Origin: Bacillota bacterium
Lineage (GTDB): Bacteria > Bacillota_A > Clostridia > Tissierellales > Peptoniphilaceae
NCBI GenBank assembly: GCA_023418535.1
Contig: JAEZZN010000050.1
Span: 1 to 11,448 of the forward strand
DNA: 11,448 nucleotides
Direction: 5' to 3'
This document shows, in pieces, positions 1 to 5,960 of the stretch. The position numbers were made by a program, and so were the translations under genes. Numbering within the stretch: position 1 is the stretch's first letter; each line of letters opens with the position of its first letter. The notes under the pieces were generated by a model. That model did not search any database. It had not been told where the DNA came from and saw nothing but the letters and a program-made list of their open reading frames with translations.

Positions 1-120
1 CTGCTTCAGCAGTAGTTGGGATAGTGGTGCGTGTGATAGAATACTCGGAGCCCCAATAGGGGCGTGCCGGTATTCGCGCCTTATAGGCGCAGTGCAAACT
101 ACCAGCTAAGCTGGTAGTTT
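1..120 (+). mobile_element. Possible right end of an IS200/IS605-type element (structured RNA-like end), partial
   Basis: This stretch is clearly richer in G+C than what follows and is almost entirely built of hairpins: CTGC/GCAG at 1-12; a 13-bp interrupted stem at 40-74 (AATAC and CGG paired with CCG and GTATT, with GCCCC/GGGGC around an AATA loop); GCGCC/GGCGC at 76-90; and a perfect 11-bp stem at 96-120 around TAA. Closely packed hairpins ending in a strong subterminal hairpin are typical of the right ends of IS200/IS605 elements, where the 3' end of tnpB overlaps a guide (omega) RNA. Two plus-strand frames are open from the window edge (stops at 57-59 and at about 107-109), so a C-terminal coding remnant is possible, but neither is recognisable as TnpB. 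The assignment is inference. It could instead be the 3' part of another structured RNA ending in a terminator. Confidence 0.4.
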
Positions 121-125
121 TGATT
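96..125 (+). terminator. Strong hairpin, terminator or element-end hairpin
   Basis: A perfect 11-bp inverted repeat (96-106 and 110-120, loop TAA) ends in TTTTGATTT. It could stop transcription coming from the left before rho. If the region is an IS200/IS605 end, it would equally serve as the transposase-recognised hairpin. The following T-run is short, so termination may be incomplete. Confidence 0.5.
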
Positions 126-194
126 TAAAATAATATAATTATATTTGTTGATATTAAGAAAACAGATATTTTAAATTTTAATATATGAGGAAAT

Positions 195-1571
195 ATGAAT
201 ATTGATAATTTATCAGATTTGAAGCTTAATGAATTGAAAGAGATAGCAAAAGATTTAGGCATAAAATCAATCTCAAAGTACAATAAAGAAAATCTAATTG
301 AATTAATAAAAATTACACATTCAGAAAAATCTAAACAAAATCAATCATCAGAAAATATCCAAGAAAAATCCCAAGAAACAACTAAAGAATCTCCAAAAAT
401 AAATCAAAATAAAAATCATGAAAATAATGATACAGAAGAAATAGAAGGATTACTTGAAGTTTTACCAGATGGATTTGGATTTATACGTACGGAAGATTTT
501 GATTCTGGAGAAAGTGATGTATTTGTTTCGCCAACACAGATAAGAAGATTTAGACTTAAGACTGGTGACAATATAAAAGGATTAATACGTCCTACAAATG
601 ATGAAAAAGAAAAATATCCTCCCTTAATATATGTGCTTGGAATAAATAATCATTCCCCAGAAAATGCATATAAAAGAAGAGATTTTGAGGATTTAAAACC
701 TATTTATGCTACACAAAAATTAAATTTAGTAGATGATGAAAATAATATTACTAATAGAATGATTGATTTATTTTCACCTATTGGTAAAGGGCAAAGAGGA
801 CTTATAGTTGCACCTCCTAAAACAGGTAAGACAACTATAATTAAATCAATTGCAAATGCTATTGAAAAGAATCATCCAGAAGTTAAAATATTTATATTAT
901 TAATTGATGAAAGACCTGAAGAGGTAACGGATATTGAAAGGTCGGTAAATAAATATACTGATAATAGAGATAAATTCTTGAGGACAGAGATTATTGCGTC
1001 AACATTTGACGAACAACTTGAAAATCATGCTCGTAGTTCAGAGATGACATTGGAAAGAGCTAAGAGATTAGTTGAAGAAGGAAAAGATGTTGTTATACTT
1101 TTAGATTCTATAACAAGAATGGCAAGAGCTTATAATATATTGACACCATCTTCTGGTAAGACCTTATCAGGAGGTTTAGATCCATTAGCGCTCTATAAGC
1201 CTAAAAGATTTTTTGGAGCAGCTAGAAATATAGAAGGTGGGGGATCATTGACTATTTTAGCTACAGCACTTGTCGATACAGGTTCAAGAATGGATGATAT
1301 GATTTTTGAAGAATTCAAAGGAACAGGTAATATGGAGTTAAATCTTGATAGAGATCTTCAAGAATTAAGAATATTCCCAGCGATTGATATAATAAAATCT
1401 GGTACAAGAAGAGATGATTTATTACTTTCAAAACAAGCTAGAGAAGCGGTAATGAAGATAAGTCGAATGAACAAAAATATTAGAATTGATCAGGGAATGA
1501 TGCAATTAATAAAAATTATGAATAATAGTAAAAATAATGAAGAATTCATAAAAATTATTAAAAATATTTAA
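195..1571 (+). CDS. rho: Transcription termination factor Rho
   Basis: Hexameric RNA-dependent ATPase/translocase that releases RNA polymerase from untranslated transcripts. Domains in order: a Rho N-terminal helical domain (about 3-40); a low-complexity K/Q/E/N-rich linker (about 41-82); the cold-shock-like RNA-binding domain (about 84-150, with DGFGFIR and DVFVSP); and the RecA-type ATPase core. The core shows Walker [10 protein letters not shown] (206-214, with Thr where Ala is usual), the DERPEEV catalytic-glutamate motif (238-244), Walker B VVILLDS (299-305), and the GKTLSGG and [11 protein letters not shown] loops (321-345). Length (458 aa) is normal. Compared with E. coli and B. subtilis Rho as remembered, about 11 extra residues lie between the ERSV and EIIAST segments (252-264). 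The start is supported by GAGGA at 187-191. The gene stands alone and is closed by a strong terminator; rpmE, a frequent neighbour, is absent. Confidence 0.97.
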   Translation: MNIDNLSDLKLNELKEIAKDLGIKSISKYNKENLIELIKITHSEKSKQNQSSENIQEKSQETTKESPKINQNKNHENNDTEEIEGLLEVLPDGFGFIRTEDFDSGESDVFVSPTQIRRFRLKTGDNIKGLIRPTNDEKEKYPPLIYVLGINNHSPENAYKRRDFEDLKPIYATQKLNLVDDENNITNRMIDLFSPIGKGQRGLIVAPPKTGKTTIIKSIANAIEKNHPEVKIFILLIDERPEEVTDIERSVNKYTDNRDKFLRTEIIASTFDEQLENHARSSEMTLERAKRLVEEGKDVVILLDSITRMARAYNILTPSSGKTLSGGLDPLALYKPKRFFGAARNIEGGGSLTILATALVDTGSRMDDMIFEEFKGTGNMELNLDRDLQELRIFPAIDIIKSGTRRDDLLLSKQAREAVMKISRMNKNIRIDQGMMQLIKIMNNSKNNEEFIKIIKNI

Positions 1572-1607
1572 TAAAATTAAATGATTATGTTTTCATTTAA
1601 AAGCAAG

Positions 1608-1650
1608 ATAAAAGCTTGATTTATAACTAATTATAAATCAAGCTTTTATT
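1608..1650. terminator. Long bidirectional hairpin terminator after rho
   Basis: A perfect 19-bp inverted repeat (1608-1626 and 1631-1649) around a CTAA loop, flanked by A-rich and T-rich runs, begins 37 bases after the rho stop codon. It would end the rho transcript and shield it from the unit that follows. Confidence 0.85.
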
Positions 1651-1708
1651 ATTTCAAAATTTAGGAATCAAATATTAATGAATTTAAAATCAATTTTTCA
1701 TGAAAACG

Positions 1709-1737
1709 TTGACAAAAAATTAAAATGATTGTATTAT
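1709..1737 (+). promoter_or_regulatory. Consensus sigma-A promoter for a short transcript
   Basis: TTGACA (1709-1714), a 17-bp spacer and TATTAT (1732-1737) form a near-consensus vegetative promoter. A 12-bp palindrome, TTTTCATGAAAA (1695-1706), lies just upstream of the -35 box and could be a regulator site. The first gene downstream starts over 200 bases away and is separated from this promoter by a terminator. Confidence 0.75.
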
Positions 1738-1743
1738 AAAAGT

Positions 1744-1845
1744 GTAAAAGATAGAAACTTTTTAAGACTGGCACAAAATTGTTTATTCTTTTTCATCATA
1801 ATTAACTCCAAAAGAAAAGCAGAGAAATCTGCTTTTTATTTTTTT
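1744..1845 (+). ncRNA. Candidate small RNA (about 100 nt), unrecognised family
   Basis: A strong promoter (TTGACA-17-TATTAT) fires about 70 bases ahead of a typical intrinsic terminator (stem 1815-1823 with 1828-1836). The transcript would run from about 1744 to about 1845. It has no ATG, and its only GTG is followed directly by TAA, so it is probably non-coding. The body is mostly unstructured and contains a CTCC stretch (1805-1808) that could pair with ribosome binding sites. I do not recognise a known RNA family. The alternative is an attenuated leader of the downstream lipoprotein gene. Confidence 0.45.
1815..1845 (+). terminator. Intrinsic terminator with GAAA tetraloop
   Basis: AAAAGCAGA (1815-1823) pairs with TCTGCTTTT (1828-1836) across a GAAA tetraloop and is followed by a long T-rich run. 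It separates the short transcript from the lipoprotein gene. Confidence 0.8.
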
Positions 1846-1846
1846 A

Positions 1847-1877
1847 TTTATAAAATATTGTCTATATTGGGTATAAT
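1847..1877 (+). promoter_or_regulatory. Probable promoter of the thioredoxin-like lipoprotein gene
   Basis: A perfect TATAAT lies at 1872-1877, about 80 bases before the start codon and after the preceding terminator. No good -35 box is seen; the closest candidate, TTTATA at 1847-1852, has a 19-bp spacing. The assignment rests on the -10 box and its position. Confidence 0.4.
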
Positions 1878-1956
1878 CATATAAATTAAACTAAACAGAA
1901 ATCATATAAAAAAACGATATTTGTTTTATAGAAAATTTATTTTGTTGGAGAAATTT

Positions 1957-2577
1957 ATGAAAAAAAGATTGTTGTTAGTAATTCTAGGATTCATATTTGT
2001 GCTTAGTGCGTGTACAAATAGTGAGAAACAAACAATTAATGAAACTAATAGTGAAACAAAAGTTGAAGTAGAAACAGAAAAAGAAACGATGGAGGAATCA
2101 ATTTCCGAATCAAATTCTGAAGTTGAAGAAACAACTGAGGAAAAAGAAGAAAATAATATGTCAATGTCGGAAGAAGGAGTATTTGAGCTTTTAGGTGGTG
2201 GAAAATACAATTTAAATGAACAAAAAGGAAAAAAGGTTTATATAAAGTATTGGGCTTCTTGGTGTCCTATTTGTTTATCATCACTTGAAGAGTTTGATGA
2301 TTTTTCAAAAGAAGATAATGATTTTGAAGTAGTTTCACTTGTTGCACCAAATTTTTTTGGTGAAAAAACTAAAGAAGGTTTTAAAGAATGGTTTGATGGT
2401 CTTGATTATAAGAATATGAAAGTATTAATTGATGAAAATGGTAAATATGTTTCACAATTTGGTGTAAATGCTACGCCTGTAAATATAATAATTGACTCAC
2501 ATGGAGAAGTTATTCAAGTTATTCCGGGACAACTTCCTAAAGATCAAATTAAGCAAATTCTAGATATAGTTGATTAA
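1957..2577 (+). CDS. TlpA/ResA-like thioredoxin-fold lipoprotein
   Basis: Membrane-anchored extracytoplasmic thiol-disulfide oxidoreductase. A lipoprotein signal (KKR, hydrophobic core, LSAC lipobox) gives a lipidated Cys19. A Glu/Ser/Thr/Asn-rich tether of about 50 residues (20-70) follows, then a thioredoxin-like domain with WCPIC (active cysteines 103 and 106) and the cis-proline motif ATP (Pro174). Known relatives reduce or form disulfides in exported proteins, often feeding methionine sulfoxide reductase or cytochrome maturation. No msrAB or ccdA partner lies in this window, so its client is unknown. I chose the ATG at 1957 because GGAG (1947-1950) sits 6 bases ahead and it gives a clean signal peptide; an upstream TTG at 1921 in frame lacks such support. 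It converges on the HAD gene. Confidence 0.85.
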   Translation: MKKRLLLVILGFIFVLSACTNSEKQTINETNSETKVEVETEKETMEESISESNSEVEETTEEKEENNMSMSEEGVFELLGGGKYNLNEQKGKKVYIKYWASWCPICLSSLEEFDDFSKEDNDFEVVSLVAPNFFGEKTKEGFKEWFDGLDYKNMKVLIDENGKYVSQFGVNATPVNIIIDSHGEVIQVIPGQLPKDQIKQILDIVD

Positions 2578-2586
2578 TTAGATAAT

Positions 2587-2703
2587 ATGAAAAATAAAGT
2601 ATATAGGTTTAAATTAAAGAAGAAAATGCAATTTTCTGATATAGTAAAAATTTTATCTTCTGTAGATGAAGTTTTAACAGTAGAATCTACAGAGGTTTTA
2701 TAA
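2587..2703 (+). CDS. Doubtful 38-residue small ORF
   Basis: A short frame begins 9 bases after the lipoprotein stop and encodes 38 residues: a basic start (KNKVYRFKLKKK), then a segment SDIVKILSSVDEVLTVES that looks like one helix and strand of a small alpha/beta domain. No convincing ribosome binding site precedes the ATG, though re-initiation after the upstream stop is possible. It ends just before the hairpin at 2709. It may be a small protein, the C-terminal remnant of a lost gene, or chance. I do not recognise a family with confidence. Confidence 0.25.
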   Translation: MKNKVYRFKLKKKMQFSDIVKILSSVDEVLTVESTEVL

Positions 2704-2741
2704 AAAATACCCTCCTTACTGGTTTGTCCATTAAGGAGGGT
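2703..2741 (-). terminator. Terminator of the HAD hydrolase gene (minus strand), possibly bidirectional
   Basis: ACCCTCCTTA (2709-2718) pairs perfectly with TAAGGAGGGT (2732-2741) around a 13-base loop. Read on the minus strand the stem is followed by a T-run (complement of the A-run at 2703-2707), as in an intrinsic terminator for the gene ending at 2770. On the plus strand the tail is only TGTATTATGTTT, so it would be a weaker stop for the convergent lipoprotein transcript. Confidence 0.75.
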
Positions 2742-2769
2742 TGTATTATGTTTGAGATTAGTTTTTTTT

Positions 2770-3414
2770 CTATTTAAGCCATTCATCGTCTATTTCTGAA
2801 AAATCATTTACAAAATAGTCGGCTACTTCTTTATTGTTTTCATTGCTATCGTAAGTTTCTTCATATATACCAATCGTTGTGAAACCAATCTCATTTGCAA
2901 GTCTATTTGCATATGTTGCATCATCAAAAAACACAATATTTTCAGGATTAGTTCCTATATTTTCATGAGTTAGATTAAAATATTCTAATTCATTTTTAAA
3001 ATATCCTAAAGTGTCTGGAGTATATATTTCTGTAATATATTTATCTAAATTATTTGCTTTCAATGCGATTTCAGCATATTTATAGTCTGTTGCTGTTGCA
3101 ACATACATTTTATAGCCTTCGTCACTCAATCTTTCTAAAGTTTCATATACAAATGGTTTAGCTAAATTTTCATTGTTATAATAATCTTTAAGAAAATTAT
3201 CAATTAATCTAAAAACTTTTTTTTCTGGAATATGAGGATAGAGCTCGTGAATTAAACTATAAGTATAGTAAAGCATTGAATTATTATTAGGTGTAAAATC
3301 GTCTAAATCATCAATTTCATGATTAGCATTAATAATGTAGTTTTTAAAGTCGCTCCACATTACCATAGAATCTAACAAAGTTCCATCCATATCAAAAACA
3401 AGTGACTTTTTCAT
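2770..3414 (-). CDS. HAD-superfamily hydrolase (class IA-like phosphatase)
   Basis: Predicted cytoplasmic Mg-dependent phosphatase or phosphomutase of 214 residues. Motif I is FDMDGTLLDS (Asp8 nucleophile, Asp10 acid/base). A helical cap domain lies between motifs I and II (about 18-90). Motif II is the YVATATD strand (Thr at 107 or 109), motif III is probably Lys140 in GYFKNELEYF, and motif IV is VFFDDATYANRLA (Asp164, Asp165). All catalytic positions are present, so it should be active. The layout matches the beta-phosphoglucomutase/phosphoglycolate phosphatase group, but the substrate cannot be read from the sequence. The start is supported by GGAGGT (complement of 3418-3423) three bases from the ATG. 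The gene is monocistronic, divergent from mreB, and ends in the terminator at 2703-2741. Confidence 0.9.
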   Translation of the reverse strand: MKKSLVFDMDGTLLDSMVMWSDFKNYIINANHEIDDLDDFTPNNNSMLYYTYSLIHELYPHIPEKKVFRLIDNFLKDYYNNENLAKPFVYETLERLSDEGYKMYVATATDYKYAEIALKANNLDKYITEIYTPDTLGYFKNELEYFNLTHENIGTNPENIVFFDDATYANRLANEIGFTTIGIYEETYDSNENNKEVADYFVNDFSEIDDEWLK

Positions 3415-3477
3415 ATAACCTCCAAATTTAAAATATGTATAAATTATATACTAAATATTTATAATAATCTAATATAA

Positions 3478-3501
3478 TTGTTTCTAATCTTATGATATAA
3501 T
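3478..3501 (+). promoter_or_regulatory. Probable extended -10 promoter of mreB
   Basis: TGATATAAT (3493-3501) is a perfect -10 box with the extended TGn element, about 105 bases ahead of the mreB start. No -35 box is evident at the usual distance, and TTGTTT at 3478-3483 is too close (12 bp). The resulting leader of about 100 bases has no riboswitch I recognise. The divergent HAD promoter must also lie in this 192-base gap but could not be placed. Confidence 0.5.
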
Positions 3502-3606
3502 TAATATAAGATATGTCTATGAATACTAGTGTTTTCAAGAGATATTATTTTTATGCAATTTTAACATAGGCGTATATGATACTAGAGATAAGAAATAGGG
3601 GAAATT

Positions 3607-4656
3607 ATGAATTTTAGAAAAAGAATTGCAATTGATTTAGGTACAACATCTATTTTAGTTTATTCAAGATCAAAGGGAGTTGTTTTAAATGAACCATCAG
3701 TAGTTGCTGTAGATAGATATACAGATAGAGTTATTGCTGTTGGAGAAGAAGCAAAAAAAATGCTTGGTCGTACACCAGGAAATATAGTGGCAGAAAAACC
3801 TTTAAAACATGGAGTTATTTCAAACTATAACTACACTGAACAAATGCTTAAATATTTCATAAAAGCTTCAGTAGGTAGTGGTCTATTGAAACCAGATTTA
3901 ATTATTTGTGTACCTTCAGGAGCAAATCAAGTTCAAAAAAGAGCGGTAAGACAAGCTGGATTAAAATCAGGAGCAAATGATGTATTTCTTATAGAAGAGC
4001 CTTTAGCTGCAGCAATAGGTTCAGGAATTGATATTTCTGAAAACTCTGGACACATGATAATAGATATCGGTGGTGGTACAACTGATATTGCTGTAATTTC
4101 AAAAGGTGGAATAGTAGTTTCTGATTCTATAAAAATAGCAGGAGATGAAACCGATAAAGCGATTATAGAATATGTCAGACAAAACTTTAATGTAATAATA
4201 GGTGAAAAAATGGCTGAGGATATAAAATTATCAATAGGTACATTAGACGCTGTTCAAGAAGAGTTTGAAGCAAAAGGTAGAAATCTATACACAGGTCTTC
4301 CTGAAATAATTACATTAACACAAGAAGATATTTCTAAAGCTTTAGAAGGAATAATTTTGAAAATTGCAAATGCTACAAAAAGAGTAATTTCTAAGACTCC
4401 ACCTGAATTAGTAGCTGACTTATATGAAAACGGAGCTATGTTAACAGGTGGCGGAGCATTAATTAGAGATATGAAAAATACTATTCAAGATGTAATAAAA
4501 ATTAATGTGTTTATTCCAGAAAATCCTATATCATCAGTGGTTATTGGAACAGGAAAATCATTAAATTGGATATCAAAAATGGATTCATTTGAAAGTAATA
4601 GATTGGAAATGACTCGAAAATATCTTGAACAAAGAGAAAATTTAAGAAGAAGATAA
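3607..4656 (+). CDS. mreB: MreB/Mbl-type bacterial actin (cell shape protein)
   Basis: ATP-dependent actin homologue that forms membrane-associated filaments guiding peptidoglycan synthesis. The 349-residue length is normal. Phosphate-1 loop DLGTTS (10-15; usually DLGTAN), LNEPSVVAVD and GRTPGNIVAEKPLKHGVI follow in family order. Then come VPSG, the catalytic-glutamate motif EEPLAAAIG (Glu131), phosphate-2 DIGGGTTDIAVIS (153-165), the GRNLYTGLPEIITL segment and adenosine-binding LTGGGALI (279-286). All nucleotide-binding motifs are intact. The C-terminus ends in a charged tail (KYLEQRENLRRR). AGGGGA at 3597-3602 supports the start. The gene stands alone between its own promoter and terminator, without mreC or mreD, as is usual for Mbl- or MreBH-type paralogues. 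MreB and Mbl cannot be told apart without alignment. Confidence 0.93.
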   Translation: MNFRKRIAIDLGTTSILVYSRSKGVVLNEPSVVAVDRYTDRVIAVGEEAKKMLGRTPGNIVAEKPLKHGVISNYNYTEQMLKYFIKASVGSGLLKPDLIICVPSGANQVQKRAVRQAGLKSGANDVFLIEEPLAAAIGSGIDISENSGHMIIDIGGGTTDIAVISKGGIVVSDSIKIAGDETDKAIIEYVRQNFNVIIGEKMAEDIKLSIGTLDAVQEEFEAKGRNLYTGLPEIITLTQEDISKALEGIILKIANATKRVISKTPPELVADLYENGAMLTGGGALIRDMKNTIQDVIKINVFIPENPISSVVIGTGKSLNWISKMDSFESNRLEMTRKYLEQRENLRRR

Positions 4657-4671
4657 TAAGGATTTTTGATT

Positions 4672-4701
4672 AGAGAGGGGTTTGCCCCTCTTTTTTTTTT
4701 T
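4672..4701 (+). terminator. Intrinsic terminator of mreB
   Basis: AGAGGGG (4674-4680) pairs with CCCCTCT (4685-4691) across TTTG and continues into an uninterrupted run of T to 4701. It is the textbook form of a Rho-independent terminator, 17 bases after the stop codon. Confidence 0.93.
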
Positions 4702-4769
4702 ATGGCTCAACAATATCTATTAAGGAGTAATATCTCAACAGATAGTATTGAAAATTTTAAATGTTTTTA

Positions 4770-4798
4770 TTGACATCAAACAACTGTTTCATTATAAT
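4770..4798 (+). promoter_or_regulatory. Perfect sigma-A promoter of the regulator/ABC exporter operon
   Basis: TTGACA (4770-4775), a 17-bp spacer and TATAAT (4793-4798) match the vegetative consensus exactly. Such a strong promoter normally needs repression, and the palindrome overlapping its -10 box supplies an obvious site. Transcription would start near 4805, leaving a leader of about 88 bases with three repeats. Confidence 0.88.
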
Positions 4799-4804
4799 GA
4801 AACA
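4785..4804. promoter_or_regulatory. 20-bp perfect palindrome over the -10 box, likely operator
   Basis: TGTTTCATTA followed by its exact reverse complement TAATGAAACA covers the whole -10 box. ArsR/SmtB-type repressors bind dyads of this sort over their own promoters, and the first gene downstream encodes such a winged helix. A bound dimer would block RNA polymerase, giving autorepression and induction by the regulator's ligand. Binding is inferred from position and symmetry. Confidence 0.75.
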
Positions 4805-4822
4805 AATAGTTAAATACAAACT

Positions 4823-4886
4823 AAACTATAGGTTGAGTTAGTAAACTACAGGTAGAACTAAGCTAAACTATGAGTTGAATTAGGAG
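4823..4886 (+). repeat. Three imperfect 20-22 bp direct repeats in the operon leader
   Basis: Units beginning AAACTA at 4823, 4843 and 4865 share the pattern AAACTAyrGGTwGArTTAG with changes. The third unit merges into the ribosome binding site TAGGAG (4881-4886). The spacings of 20 and 22 bp are close to two helical turns, so they could form a phased array for a DNA-binding protein, or be a slippage-born duplication in the untranslated leader. Confidence 0.6.
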
Positions 4887-4892
4887 CAAATC

Positions 4893-5960
4893 ATGAATGT
4901 AATCAATGAAATTCAATACATAAATGAATCCTTACTATTAGCTATATTTATTTTTTCTTCAGAAAATGAAGCTTTAGATGAGATAGATTTTACTAAATTG
5001 AATATTTCACAGGAAGAATACTATTCCAAATATAAAAAATTGCACCAGTACTACACAAATATTGTGGATAAGGCTTATCCTTTGAAGGAAAAGTATAGCC
5101 ATATAAAAGAGCTGTTTTTAGTAGAAAAGGGGAAAACTTCTATATTTTCCACTCTTATATATTCAAAGAGAAAAGCGTCCATAGCCGACTATAATTTTGA
5201 AGAATTTAGAGATATGGTTAGAAAGGTTATATTGGAAAATGTTGAGAGTAGACTAGGGGAAACTGAAAAAGATTTATCTGAAATTGACCTAATAGACAAA
5301 ATAGATTATTTAGATGGAAGTCAGAAATTTGCTCTAGTTAAACTTTTTGACGAATCTAGGACTGACATGGAAGACCTATATAATTTGCTAGGCGATTTAG
5401 AAAATATCATAAAAGAAGAAATCCAAGAAATTACAGATCTCATAAGTGAACAATTAGAAAAAATAGACATCGATTTTTTAAGGGAATATAAACATTTCAA
5501 TACTTTTGAACAAGGAAAAATGTTTGCTAAATTTGATACTCTCAATGTTTTTCCTTTAATTAATAACTTCCATGATATGGGAATTACATCTGAGTTGGAT
5601 GATGATGGCAAATATCACGCCTACATAATCTTAGGCTTTTCCTGGATTATCCTTGAAGATTACAAATATGATTTTGAAAATAAATACAATGACATGCAAG
5701 AAACTTTATCAGTCATAGGAGAGGCTAATAGGTTTAAGATTATCCATCTACTAGCTAAAAAAAACATGTTTGGCCAGGAAATAGCGGACCAATTAAACTT
5801 GTCAAAAGGAAGTATAAGCCAGCATTTGAGCCAATTGCAAGAGAAAAATATAGTGGGTTTTTCTATAGATGGTAGAAAAATCTACTACGACCTAAATAAA
5901 ACAACTATAAAAGAAATAATAAAATATTTTAATGATTTAATAGGAGTTAAAGATGAATAG
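4893..5960 (+). CDS. ArsR-type transcriptional regulator with large unknown N-terminal domain
   Basis: Probable repressor of the operon it heads. The last ~85 residues form a winged helix-turn-helix of ArsR type: TLSVIGEANRFKIIHLL (271-287), EIADQLNLSKGSISQHLSQLQEK (296-318, recognition helix about 304-316), then the wing SIDGRKIYYDL. Classic ArsR proteins are about 100-120 residues, so the ~260-residue N-terminal part is a large addition. It is acidic, mostly helical by eye, and unrecognised; it resembles in layout regulators with an N-terminal ligand-binding domain such as DUF5937, which I cannot confirm. The protein has no cysteine, arguing against the usual thiol-based metal sensing. The start follows TAGGAG at 4881-4886. 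Its last 8 bases overlap the first ABC gene, implying translational coupling. It probably senses a substrate of the exporter. Confidence 0.8.
   Translation: MNVINEIQYINESLLLAIFIFSSENEALDEIDFTKLNISQEEYYSKYKKLHQYYTNIVDKAYPLKEKYSHIKELFLVEKGKTSIFSTLIYSKRKASIADYNFEEFRDMVRKVILENVESRLGETEKDLSEIDLIDKIDYLDGSQKFALVKLFDESRTDMEDLYNLLGDLENIIKEEIQEITDLISEQLEKIDIDFLREYKHFNTFEQGKMFAKFDTLNVFPLINNFHDMGITSELDDDGKYHAYIILGFSWIILEDYKYDFENKYNDMQETLSVIGEANRFKIIHLLAKKNMFGQEIADQLNLSKGSISQHLSQLQEKNIVGFSIDGRKIYYDLNKTTIKEIIKYFNDLIGVKDE

Noticed and set aside
1..60. Fragments resembling the 3' half of 5S rRNA (TTCAGC, TAGTTGGG, TGTGATAG)
   Set aside because: The distances between these pieces do not fit the 5S fold, the conserved loop E region is missing, and the following stem at 40-74 is incompatible with 5S helix I.
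1803..1810. Eight-base complementarity of the candidate small RNA (TTAACTCC) to the ribosome binding site of ABC subunit 1 (5943-5950)
   Set aside because: An 8-base match to a purine-rich ribosome binding site is likely by chance in an 11-kb window, and no extended pairing is seen.
1921..1956. Longer N-terminus for the thioredoxin lipoprotein from the TTG at 1921
   Set aside because: It lacks a ribosome binding site and would put charged residues before the signal peptide; the ATG at 1957 has GGAG at the right distance and gives a standard lipoprotein signal.
4706..4752. Partial direct and inverted repeats around CTCAACA and AATATCT between mreB and the exporter operon
   Set aside because: The matches are short and imperfect in very AT-rich DNA and show no clear structure or flanking duplication.
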